Of a stretch of DNA of 8,933 bases, positions 1 to 6,207 are shown piece after piece. Numbering within the stretch: the first letter of the stretch is position 1; the number at the start of each line of letters is the position of its first letter. Position numbers and translations under genes: made by a program. The notes beneath the pieces are model-generated. The model was given only the letters and a program-made list of their open reading frames with translations. It was not told the origin of the DNA and ran no database searches. The stretch is from Acidobacteriota bacterium (GTDB lineage: Bacteria > Acidobacteriota > UBA4820 > DSQY01), in NCBI GenBank assembly GCA_021814355.1, contig JAKAIJ010000101.1, positions 1 to 8,933 on the forward strand, read 5' to 3'.

Positions 1-340
1 CGCCGAGACGGGGGTCTTCATGCTCCTCTTTTTGGACCTCTCCTACCACGACGCCGAGAGGGCGGGGCGGCTGCGGAGCCTGCCGGAGCTGCACGACGCC
101 ATCATCCACGGCGCCGTGAAGCGGATTCGCCCCAAGATGATGACGGTGATAGCAGCGGCCATGGGCCTCATGCCCATCATGTGGTCGATGGGCAGCGGCG
201 CCGACGTCATGAAGCGGGTCGCGGCTCCGATGGTCGGCGGACTCTTCACCTCCTTCCTCATGGAGCTCCTCGTCTATCCCGCCATCTACCTGCTCTGGAA
301 GCGGCGGGACATCTCGGAGAACCCCGCATGCGCGTCGTGA
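1..340 (+). CDS. CusA/CzcA-family heavy-metal RND efflux pump, C-terminal fragment (5' end outside window)
   Basis: The reading frame is open from the window edge (first full codon at 2) and ends with TGA at 338-340, giving about 112 residues of the C-terminus of an inner-membrane RND transporter. The segment VKRIRPKMMTVIAAAMGLMP, followed by an IMWSMGSGADVMKRVAAPMVGG-type stretch and a terminal hydrophobic helix ending in YLLWKRR, is the hallmark of the last transmembrane helices of heavy-metal efflux (HME) RND proteins such as CusA and CzcA. These pumps export Cu(I)/Ag(I) or Zn/Co/Cd from cytoplasm or periplasm through a tripartite complex, using the proton gradient. The metal-binding methionines and proton-relay residues lie upstream and cannot be seen, so the substrate is open. 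Partner genes (membrane fusion protein, outer-membrane channel) would be upstream of the window. The end overlaps the next gene by 13 nt, so the two are probably co-transcribed. Confidence 0.93.
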   Translation, partial: AETGVFMLLFLDLSYHDAERAGRLRSLPELHDAIIHGAVKRIRPKMMTVIAAAMGLMPIMWSMGSGADVMKRVAAPMVGGLFTSFLMELLVYPAIYLLWKRRDISENPACAS

Positions 341-1272
341 GCTCCATGCTCGATCTCGTCGGAAATACGCCGATGATCCGACTCTTAGCCATCAAAGCGC
401 CCGGCGAGGCGGAGATCTACGCCAAGCTCGAGTACCTCAACCCCTGCGGGAGCGTGAAAGACCGCATCGGACTGGCGATGATCCGGGCGGCCGAGCGCGA
501 CGGGCGGCTCCGGGCGGGCGGCACGGTGGTGGAGGCAACCGCGGGGAACACGGGCATCGCGGTAGCCTTCGCGGGAGTTCAGCTCGGGTATCGCGTCATC
601 GTGGTCATGCCGGAAGGGTACGCCCCTGAGAAGATGTCCCTCGTCAAGGGGCTGGGCGCCGAGCTGGTGGTCACGGCCGGCAATACGAAGATCTCCGGCG
701 CGGTCGAGGCGGCGGAGCGGATCGCTGCGGGGCTCCCCGGCGCCGTGCTGCTCCAGCAGTTCAACAATCCCGCCAACCCGCAGGTCCACTACGAGACGAC
801 GGCGGCCGAGATCTGGGAGCAGATGGAGGGTCGCGTGGACGGCATCGCCCTCGGCGCGGGCTCCGGGGGGACCTTCACCGGCGTGGCGCGGTACCTAAAG
901 GAGCGGAACCCCCAGGTGATGTGTTTCGTGGTGGAACCCCCAGGGTCCCTCTTCGGGGGCGACCCCTACGAGGCGCCCCACCGCGTCGAGGGGATCGGAA
1001 ACAGCTTCTGGCCGCAGGTGTTGGACCGGACCCTCATGGACGGCGTATTCACCATCCCGGACGCGAGCACCTATTCCATGGTGGACCGCCTGGCCCGTCT
1101 AGGGATCCTCGCTGCCTCCTCCTCGGGAGCCAGCGTCTGCGGCGCCAAGCGCCTGGCCCTGATGCTCGGGGAAGGCAAGCGGGTGGTGACGATCCTGCCC
1201 GACTCCTCCGAGCGCTACCTCCGGAAATACGCCTACGACGGACTGGTGGACGGAAAGCCGATCGAGAAGTGA
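328..1272 (+). CDS. PLP-dependent cysteine synthase / cystathionine beta-synthase family enzyme
   Basis: This 314-residue protein has the normal length for the CysK/CysM/CBS catalytic core. The family would make cysteine from O-acetylserine (or O-phosphoserine) and sulfide in the cytoplasm; some members handle homocysteine. Visible motifs are GNTPMIRL near residue 12, NPCGSVKDR with the Schiff-base lysine at K44, the substrate loop TAGNTG at 71-76 (most CysK proteins have TSGNTG), the PLP phosphate loop GSGGT at 178-182, GIGNSF near 222, SSSGAS near 264 and PDSSERYLRK near 291. There is no C-terminal CBS-domain pair, so it is not a full-length eukaryote-type CBS. The ATG at 328 is chosen because GGAGA at 316-320 sits 7 nt upstream; ATG at 346 is an alternative. 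It overlaps the RND pump end by 13 nt, suggesting coupling with metal efflux. No serine acetyltransferase gene is nearby. The exact substrate (cysK, cysM or CBS-like) cannot be settled by eye. Confidence 0.93.
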   Translation: MRVVSSMLDLVGNTPMIRLLAIKAPGEAEIYAKLEYLNPCGSVKDRIGLAMIRAAERDGRLRAGGTVVEATAGNTGIAVAFAGVQLGYRVIVVMPEGYAPEKMSLVKGLGAELVVTAGNTKISGAVEAAERIAAGLPGAVLLQQFNNPANPQVHYETTAAEIWEQMEGRVDGIALGAGSGGTFTGVARYLKERNPQVMCFVVEPPGSLFGGDPYEAPHRVEGIGNSFWPQVLDRTLMDGVFTIPDASTYSMVDRLARLGILAASSSGASVCGAKRLALMLGEGKRVVTILPDSSERYLRKYAYDGLVDGKPIEK

Positions 1273-1315
1273 CTCACGTCCGCCCTCTCGTGAACCGGGG
1301 GTGGCGGCTTCCCCG

Positions 1316-1321
1316 TATACT
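1316..1321 (+). promoter_or_regulatory. Possible -10 element (TATACT) placed for leaderless transcription of the hydrolase
   Basis: TATACT matches 5 of 6 bases of the sigma-70 -10 consensus. It lies in the only AT-richer patch of the 55-nt gap after the cysteine synthase. Six bases separate it from the ATG at 1328, so a transcript starting at the usual distance would begin at or next to the start codon. No good -35 hexamer is visible 16-18 nt upstream. This is a positional inference; the match could be chance. Confidence 0.35.
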
Positions 1322-1327
1322 CGAATC

Positions 1328-2131
1328 ATGAGCGACCGCCAGGACGATCCTATCCAGCGCGTGATCGTCCGGACCCCCGCGGGTCCCTCCGAGTGCGGCT
1401 TCTGGGCCCCGGCGCCCGGCGCCCCCCCGGGCGGGTGCCTGCTTCTGCCCGGCTTCTGGGGAGACTGGGACCGGCGGGCCTACCTCGCCCTGGCCCTGGT
1501 CCTCTCCCGCCGGGGAGCCGTGCTCGCCGCCAACCTCCGCGGCCACCGTGGGAGCCCGGGACTCTTCACCTTCGGACGCAAGGAGCCGGGAGACGTGGAA
1601 TCGCTCTACGAGGAGCTCGCCCGCCGCTCGCCCGGCCCGGTGACCGCGCTGGGCTTCTCCATGGGGGGATGGACCCTTGCGGCGAGGCTCGCCGCCGATC
1701 CCGCGCTCCGACACGCCACTCGCCGCCTCGTCCTCGCGAGCGTCCCCTACCGCCTCCCCTGGGTCCTGCCCAGGCCCTGGCGCCCCGGGCTGGCTCTTCA
1801 GCTCCTTTTGGGCGGGCGGGGCCTCGTCCGTCCCTCCCCCCTCGGCCTCTGGCCCCCCCGCGACCTGCTCTCCTGCTGCGCCGCCCTCGACGGTCTCGAG
1901 ACGGTGATCGTGCACGCGACCCATGACTTCATGGTCCACCACCGCCACGCCTTGAAGCTGTACGGAGCGCTGCCGCGCGGGAAGCGATGCCTCGTCCTGG
2001 TGCAGGATTGGCGGGGCCCCCATGCCGAGATGCTGGCGCTCTTGCACCGGGAGACCGTGGCGAACGCCGTGACGGCGCCCCTGGAAGAAGTATCAAATGT
2101 CACCGACCGAGGTCAGCTCTTCGGCCCCTGA
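1328..2131 (+). CDS. Alpha/beta hydrolase (serine hydrolase fold), specificity unknown
   Basis: The 267-residue protein has the layout of a small cytoplasmic alpha/beta hydrolase. LLLPGFWGDW at about 38-47 fits the strand-3 and oxyanion-hole region. RGHRGSPG follows at 71-78, and GFSMGGW at 109-115 is the nucleophile elbow with Ser111. THDFM at 198-202 would supply Asp200, and GPHAEML at 230-236 would supply His232. The order Ser-Asp-His and the spacing are normal. No signal peptide is seen. It resembles the 'alpha/beta hydrolase / serine aminopeptidase S33-like' esterases, but no substrate can be named. ATG 1328 is preferred: it has no Shine-Dalgarno but a -10-like TATACT just upstream. An in-frame GTG at 1301 would add nine residues and has no spaced Shine-Dalgarno either. 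The 3' end overlaps the convergent pilin gene by 19 nt. Confidence 0.82.
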   Translation: MSDRQDDPIQRVIVRTPAGPSECGFWAPAPGAPPGGCLLLPGFWGDWDRRAYLALALVLSRRGAVLAANLRGHRGSPGLFTFGRKEPGDVESLYEELARRSPGPVTALGFSMGGWTLAARLAADPALRHATRRLVLASVPYRLPWVLPRPWRPGLALQLLLGGRGLVRPSPLGLWPPRDLLSCCAALDGLETVIVHATHDFMVHHRHALKLYGALPRGKRCLVLVQDWRGPHAEMLALLHRETVANAVTAPLEEVSNVTDRGQLFGP

Positions 2132-2775
2132 GGGGCCGCCGGGGGAGGGCCGGCGGGGGCGGGCACGGCCCCCTGGCCAAGGCCCACACCCACGGGCGGG
2201 GGCGGCGGGATGACGAGGGGCGAGAAGTACCACTCGTCGTAGTTCTTCCTCCCCCGGTACTCCCGGAAAGCCTGGCGTTTCGAGTTGCAGTAGACGCCCA
2301 CGATCGGCTGGCCCTCCTGGCCGTCGAGCCGGAACGGCAGCGCCTGGCCGGGCCCAGGCAGCAGACCCACCCGGGGACCGCCCTGGGTCGGGGTCAGAGG
2401 GACGCCGACGGGCGGCGGCGCGGCTGGCGTCCCTCCCAAGCCGGGGACTCCTTTTGGGGGGGTCACCCCCGGCGCGAGGAGCGCCCACTTCCCCTCCGGG
2501 TCGAAGGGGTTGCGGTAGAGCTGGCGGATGTAGCGGCGGCGTTTGGGCCCCTGTTCCAAAAGCTGCTTGAGCTGGGTGGGAAAGGCCCCCCCGTGCTCCG
2601 ACTGGTAGAGCCGGATGGCCTCCACGTAGGCTTCGCCCCGGAACACCAGCTCCTCCTCGCGCTCCCGCTGGGCGACCACCGCTGCCGGCTCGGCGGCCGC
2701 CAGGAGCATAACCCCCACCACGAAGAGGGCCACGAGAACGGTGATGAAGGCGAAGCCCCGCTCACCAATCCGCAT
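2113..2775 (-). CDS. GspK-like minor pseudopilin lacking Glu at mature +5, with Pro-rich insert and tail
   Basis: This 220-residue prepilin starts MRIGERG|FAFITV: a 7-residue leader, the expected prepilin-peptidase site after Gly7, and a hydrophobic helix to about residue 29. Mature position 5 is Thr12 rather than Glu, as in GspK-like minor pseudopilins that cap the filament tip. The QREREEELVFRGEAYVEAI segment (36-54) and the later IVGVY...KNYDEWYFSP part (158-186) match a T2SS-associated pseudopilin family I recognise, whose members usually carry ELLF.G and YSEWVF motifs. Between them is a Pro/Gly-rich insert at about 101-147. The C-terminus is a Pro/Ala-rich tail at 187-220. It is the last gene of the operon. 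The ATG at 2775 overlaps the previous pilin's end by 14 nt, with only a weak GGGA upstream. The 3' end overlaps the convergent hydrolase by 19 nt. Confidence 0.85.
   Translation of the reverse strand: MRIGERGFAFITVLVALFVVGVMLLAAAEPAAVVAQREREEELVFRGEAYVEAIRLYQSEHGGAFPTQLKQLLEQGPKRRRYIRQLYRNPFDPEGKWALLAPGVTPPKGVPGLGGTPAAPPPVGVPLTPTQGGPRVGLLPGPGQALPFRLDGQEGQPIVGVYCNSKRQAFREYRGRKNYDEWYFSPLVIPPPPPVGVGLGQGAVPAPAGPPPAAPQGPKS
2122..2138. terminator. Perfect 7-bp GC inverted repeat at the convergent gene ends (possible bidirectional terminator)
   Basis: CGGCCCC at 2122-2128 pairs perfectly with GGGGCCG at 2132-2138. The 3-nt loop is TGA, the hydrolase stop codon. The same bases encode the last residues of the convergent pilin gene. 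There is no T-tract on either strand, so it is not a canonical intrinsic terminator. Its exact placement at the junction of two convergent units suggests a termination or mRNA 3'-end role, but chance in such GC-rich DNA is possible. Confidence 0.35.
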
Positions 2776-3238
2776 AGGGTGTCCCGTCCAGCCCGGTTCC
2801 CGTGGAGGCGGAGTGGACGTCCCAGATGCCCCCCGTTTCCTCCCCTTCGGTGGGCTCGAGCCCGGCCTCCTCCCCGCTGAAGGGCACCGCCACCCAGTCC
2901 GACTGGCCCGTGATGGGGTCCAGGGGAAGGTGACCCTTGAAGTAGCCGGCCGAAAGAAGCTCCTCGAGACTCTGGGGGTATTTCCCCTTGTCGGCGTAAT
3001 ACTGGTCAATGACCTCGCGGATCGCCGCGAGGTTGTGGCGGAGCACCGTCTCCTTGGCCCGCTCGATGATGTGCCGGTAAGTGGGAACGGCCATGGAGAT
3101 CAAAATACCGATGATGGCGACGACCACCATCAGTTCGATGAGGGTGAACCCACGGGACGACCCGCGGAGAACCTTCCGCAGCGGCCGCGCTCCCGCGCCT
3201 CCTAGAGCCTCATCCCGGATTCCGGCCGCGTCCGCCAT
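2762..3238 (-). CDS. GspG-like pseudopilin (second pilin gene of the operon)
   Basis: The cleavage and methylation motif SSRG|FTLIELMVVVAIIGILISM is textbook, with Glu at mature +5 and a hydrophobic N-terminal helix followed by an amphipathic alpha-1. The globular part has YYADKGKYPQSLEELL, a DPITGQSDW turn and a C-terminus WDVHSASTGTGLDGTPYADW. That is the GspG/major pseudopilin pattern (Y-P-x-x-L, DP.T....W, D.S..S....DG..Y..W). The protein should be processed by a prepilin peptidase and polymerised into a periplasmic pseudopilus or thin pilus. I chose ATG 3238 (158 aa) because GGTGA, which fits the anti-SD, lies 5 nt upstream and the start then follows the previous stop by 5 nt. ATG 3250 (162 aa) overlaps that stop but has no SD. 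Either way the leader is about 30-34 residues, unusually long for a type IV prepilin. Confidence 0.9.
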   Translation of the reverse strand: MADAAGIRDEALGGAGARPLRKVLRGSSRGFTLIELMVVVAIIGILISMAVPTYRHIIERAKETVLRHNLAAIREVIDQYYADKGKYPQSLEELLSAGYFKGHLPLDPITGQSDWVAVPFSGEEAGLEPTEGEETGGIWDVHSASTGTGLDGTPYADW

Positions 3239-3243
3239 CGCGC

Positions 3244-3786
3244 TCACCATTCGTTGTAGTGGGTCTCGCCGTCCAGCGCCTGGGCCGTGCTCTGCGAGTA
3301 GACGTCGTAAACGTTCTCGCCGCCCCACCCCGTGGAATCGTAGTCGTCCCTCGTGGACCGCAGCCCCCACTCGGTGCTCTTGGTCATGGGGTCCATCGGA
3401 ATCCTCCTCAGGAAGCGGACCTTTTTCCCGCTGGCGTCCCCGACGATCTCGACCCCCTCCACGAGGGTTTCGAGGTCCTCGGGGTAGAAGTCCTGGCTCA
3501 CGTCGGTCTGGAGGATGAGCCCCTGCACGGCGTACCGGTGGTACTCGTCAATGGCGCGACGCATCTCGCGCAGGGCGCGCAGCAGCTCCACCTCCTGGGC
3601 GCGCCGGTGGACCATCTGCGCCGTGGGGATGGCGATGAGCGCCAGCAGGGCCAGAAGGGCCACGCTGAGCCCCACCTCGAAGAGGGTGAACCCCCTCTCC
3701 CCGCGGAGCCTTTCCGGGAGCGCCCGAGCGGCGCCGCCCGGAAGGCCGCCCGCGAGGAGCTCAGGGCTTGGCCGCCGCCGGGGCAC
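3244..3786 (-). CDS. GspG-like pseudopilin (first pilin gene of the operon)
   Basis: This 180-residue prepilin has a 32-residue Arg/Gly-rich leader ending GERG, then FTLFEVGLSVALLALLALIA as the transmembrane helix, with Glu37 at mature +5. The amphipathic helix (RRAQEVELLRALREMRRAIDEY) is followed by a YPEDLETLV segment, an IPMDPMTKSTEW turn, and a C-terminus with DDYDSTGWGGENVYDVYSQS and LDGETHYNEW. The last part resembles the calcium-binding loop region of GspG-like pilins, although metal binding is inferred. The C-terminal pattern is shared with the next pilin, so the two are probably paralogues from tandem duplication. The start is GTG: GGGAGGAGAG lies 7 nt upstream and there is no other good start before the cleavage site. 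It overlaps the secretin 3' end by 26 nt. Confidence 0.9.
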   Translation of the reverse strand: MPRRRPSPELLAGGLPGGAARALPERLRGERGFTLFEVGLSVALLALLALIAIPTAQMVHRRAQEVELLRALREMRRAIDEYHRYAVQGLILQTDVSQDFYPEDLETLVEGVEIVGDASGKKVRFLRRIPMDPMTKSTEWGLRSTRDDYDSTGWGGENVYDVYSQSTAQALDGETHYNEW

Positions 3787-6202
3787 CGCTTGTCTCTCCT
3801 CCCACCGTGACCATGCTGAACACCGGCGCGAGCGCGGCCGCCTTCCCCGCCGCGTCGGTGAGGTTCGCCGTTCCGATGTTGATGCGGGCGAGGCCGGCCT
3901 TCGCGGCCGTGAACCGCAGGCGCAGGACCAGGCCGGAGCCCGAGGCGCTCCCCTCGTCGGCCCTCCGGATGTCCACGGAGATGAGCCCGGGCCGGGACTC
4001 GCCCGCCGAGGCCGCGCTGGTTCCCCCGCCCATCTTAAAGAAGGTCCCCTCGTCCCCGCCCTGGTACGTCAGAAGATCCGTCGGGTAGTCCACCTCGGCA
4101 CGGAGCCCCTTCGCGTCCCGGGCCCCGATGAGGACCACGTTGAGGACCACTTGTCCCCCCGGAGCCACCTGGAGCGACGTGGGGCTGACCAGGAGGCGGG
4201 CCTGCGAGGCCTGGGGCGCGGCCGTGGGGGGTTCTGGGCCCGCCGGTCCCGCGCTCTGCGGTGCGGCGCTCGCTGGAGAGGGACCAGGCGAACTCTGCGG
4301 AGCGGGCGGGACGGCCGGCGGCGCTTGCGCCTGCGGCGGCTTGGTAGAAGGCGCCTCCGCGGGTGGCGCGCCCTTGTCGGGGGGCTTTTCCGGACCCGCC
4401 ACCGGCTTGGCCGCCGCGTCGGGTTTGGCGGCGGACGGAGTTGCGCCCGCTTCCGCCGGCTCCTCGAAGGGCGACGGGGCGAAGGAGGTCTCGCGGAACC
4501 CCTCCAGGCGGGGCTGCTGCTCGGTGCCTACCCAGAGCGCCCGCAGGTCGTCGTCGGTGATATTGGGCATCCGGATGATGTGGGGCGTGAGCAACAGGAC
4601 CACGTCCGTCGAGAACTTCTTGGTGTCGCTCTTGCCGAAAAGCCGCCGCAGGAACGGAACCTCGCCGAGCCACGGCAGGCCCGAGTAGGCGATGCGGTCC
4701 TCCTCACGGATGAGGCCCGCGAGCATGCTGGTCTCGCCGTCCTCAAGGCGGATCTCGGTGGTCACCTCGCGGGTCCCGATGATGGGCTGCGCCGGGGTAT
4801 AGCCGCTGCCGGGGACCTCGCCGGTCACGGAGGAGACCTCGGACTTGAGCTTGATGGTGATCTCCTTGTTGTGATGGACCTTGGGCTCGATCTCGATCTT
4901 GACCCCGATGTCCTGGTACGTGTAGGAGGTCATGGGAGCGTAGTTGGTCCCCGTCCCCGTGGTGGGGTAGCTGAGGTTGGCCGTGGGGATGGGCTGCTTG
5001 TCCCCGATGTGGACCATCGCCTTCTTCCCCTCCATCACGCGAAGCTGCGGCTTGGCGAGCACCTGGCTGTCGGTGTCGGTGAGGATGAAGTTCACCAGGA
5101 AGTTGGGCAGCGGGGTGATGTACATGCTCCCCGAGTACTGTGCCCCCCACTGGCCCGAGGGAAGCGGCGGGCCCTGCAGGCCCGTCCCGCCGGTCAGGAC
5201 GTTGTAGCGCGGCGCCACGGTGAGGGTCTTTCCCGTCAGGTCAATGCCGAGGGTCTTGAGCTTGTTGGAGTTCACCTCGATGAGCTCCACGTCCACCGCC
5301 ACCTCGCCCTTGCTCTTGTCGTTGGCCTCGATGATCCGCTGGGCCAGGGCCACCATGTCGGGGGTGTCCTTGATGGTGATGGAGTTGAGGTCCTGGTTCA
5401 TGGCCATCTTGCGGGCCTGAAGGATGGAGCGCACCAGCTGGAAGACGTCCTTGGCGTCCGCGTTCGACAGGTAGAAGGTGCGCATGACCTGCTCTTCGTA
5501 CTCGTCGCGCTTCTGCTTGTTGTCGGGGATGATCATCAGGGTGTGGGCGTCTACCACCTGGTAGAAGTGCTTCGTCTGCATCATGAGGTAGTCGAGGACC
5601 TTCGCCAGCCTGGCGTTGGAGAAGTCCACCGTCACCTTTTTCTGGAGGTCCGCCCGCTCGTCGTAGAGGAAGTTGAGCCCGCTCGCCTTGGAGATGGCGT
5701 CCAGGACGGTCTTCACGGGGGTGTTCGTGAACTTCAGGACCAGCGGGATGTCCGAGGCGGGGTCGAGGAGCTTTCCGCCGCTCGCCCGGTCCGCCTGGCG
5801 CTTCATCTCCTCGAGGGAGATCGCGGCGCGCTTGGCCTGCTGCTCCTCCTCCGCGAGGATGCCCAGGACCCGCTGGAGGGTGTCCTGGGCCCGCTGGTTG
5901 CTGTCGTCGTAGTAGAGGCTCTTCTGGAGTTCCTCCAGCGCCTTCCGGTAGTCCTTGCGGGCCAGCGCCTTCTCGGCCGCCGCGAAGTGCTGCTGCGACG
6001 CGGAGAACTTGGCGCGCACCAGGAGAGTGTGAAAGCGCATGTCCTTGGGGTTGTCCTTGCGGGCCTCCTCGAGGGCGCGGACGGCCTCGTCGTACATGCC
6101 CCGATCGTAGTAGTGCCGTCCGCGGTAGTAGGCGGAGGAGCCGCAGGCCAGGACCGCCAGCAGGGCGAGGACGACGGCGGCGTTTCTCAGGGCGCTCTTC
6201 AT
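3761..6202 (-). CDS. Lipoprotein secretin with N-terminal TPR and C-terminal cohesin-like domain (PilQ/GspD family)
   Basis: This 813-residue outer-membrane channel has an unusual domain order. Residues 1-20 are a lipoprotein signal peptide ending LAVLAC, with Cys20 to be lipidated. Residues 25-115 hold TPR-like helices (YYDRGMYDEAVRALEEARKD, then DYRKALEELQKSLYYD). Residues 152-227 are the STN/N0 domain. Residues 231-298 form an N1-type ring domain with YLSNADAKDVFQLVRSIL. The secretin core spans about 299-545 and carries the family signature VTTEIRLEDGETSMLAGLI, then GLPWLGEVPFLRRLFG, and the terminal strand VVLLLTPHII. A Pro/Ala-rich linker covers 571-668. Residues 669-802 look like a cohesin-type beta-sandwich, starting LLVSPTSLQVAPGGQVVLNV. 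Its own lipid anchor may replace a pilotin, as in self-piloting lipoprotein secretins such as HxcQ. ATG 6202 follows the previous stop by 5 nt; GGGAGG is 12 nt upstream, rather far. The frame is open further upstream, but that region belongs to pilP. Confidence 0.93.
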   Translation of the reverse strand: MKSALRNAAVVLALLAVLACGSSAYYRGRHYYDRGMYDEAVRALEEARKDNPKDMRFHTLLVRAKFSASQQHFAAAEKALARKDYRKALEELQKSLYYDDSNQRAQDTLQRVLGILAEEEQQAKRAAISLEEMKRQADRASGGKLLDPASDIPLVLKFTNTPVKTVLDAISKASGLNFLYDERADLQKKVTVDFSNARLAKVLDYLMMQTKHFYQVVDAHTLMIIPDNKQKRDEYEEQVMRTFYLSNADAKDVFQLVRSILQARKMAMNQDLNSITIKDTPDMVALAQRIIEANDKSKGEVAVDVELIEVNSNKLKTLGIDLTGKTLTVAPRYNVLTGGTGLQGPPLPSGQWGAQYSGSMYITPLPNFLVNFILTDTDSQVLAKPQLRVMEGKKAMVHIGDKQPIPTANLSYPTTGTGTNYAPMTSYTYQDIGVKIEIEPKVHHNKEITIKLKSEVSSVTGEVPGSGYTPAQPIIGTREVTTEIRLEDGETSMLAGLIREEDRIAYSGLPWLGEVPFLRRLFGKSDTKKFSTDVVLLLTPHIIRMPNITDDDLRALWVGTEQQPRLEGFRETSFAPSPFEEPAEAGATPSAAKPDAAAKPVAGPEKPPDKGAPPAEAPSTKPPQAQAPPAVPPAPQSSPGPSPASAAPQSAGPAGPEPPTAAPQASQARLLVSPTSLQVAPGGQVVLNVVLIGARDAKGLRAEVDYPTDLLTYQGGDEGTFFKMGGGTSAASAGESRPGLISVDIRRADEGSASGSGLVLRLRFTAAKAGLARINIGTANLTDAAGKAAALAPVFSMVTVGGETSGAPAAAKP
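3794..3803 (-). promoter_or_regulatory. Strong ribosome binding site for the GTG-start pseudopilin
   Basis: On the minus strand this reads GGGAGGAGAG, followed by 7 nt (acaagcg) and then the GTG at 3786. It lies inside the secretin's last codons. It decides the start of the pseudopilin gene and explains how the pilin can be translated efficiently despite the 26-nt overlap. Confidence 0.75.
3797..4198 (-). other. Cohesin-like domain of the secretin
   Basis: Residues 669-802 of the secretin open with LLVSPTSLQVAPGGQVVLNV. They go on through an AKGLRAEVDYPTDLLTY strand pair, a G-rich loop (FFKMGGGTSA), LISVDIRRADEG, and LRLRFTAAKAGLARINIG. This alternating pattern is typical of cohesin and related bacterial beta-sandwich domains that bind partner proteins. 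No dockerin-like duplicated calcium loop was seen in the other proteins of the window, so the partner is unknown. Confidence 0.75.
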
Positions 6203-6207
6203 GGGGG

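Noticed and set aside
1280..1307. CCGCC...GGCGG inverted repeat after the cysteine synthase as a terminator.
   Set aside because: Only 5 bp with an 18-nt loop and no T-tract, as expected by chance in GC-rich DNA.
1274..2047. Antisense 257-codon frame over the alpha/beta hydrolase.
   Set aside because: Low-complexity Gly/Glu/Arg translation with no motif, opposite an intact hydrolase with catalytic triad.
2441..2470. CCCAAAA slippery-type heptamer and a 7-base G/C run in the last pilin, suggesting programmed frameshifting or phase variation.
   Set aside because: The zero frame already gives the complete pilin, including the conserved YDEWYF end. The alternative frame gives only Arg/Pro/Gly-rich sequence, and CCCAAAA is a weak slip site.
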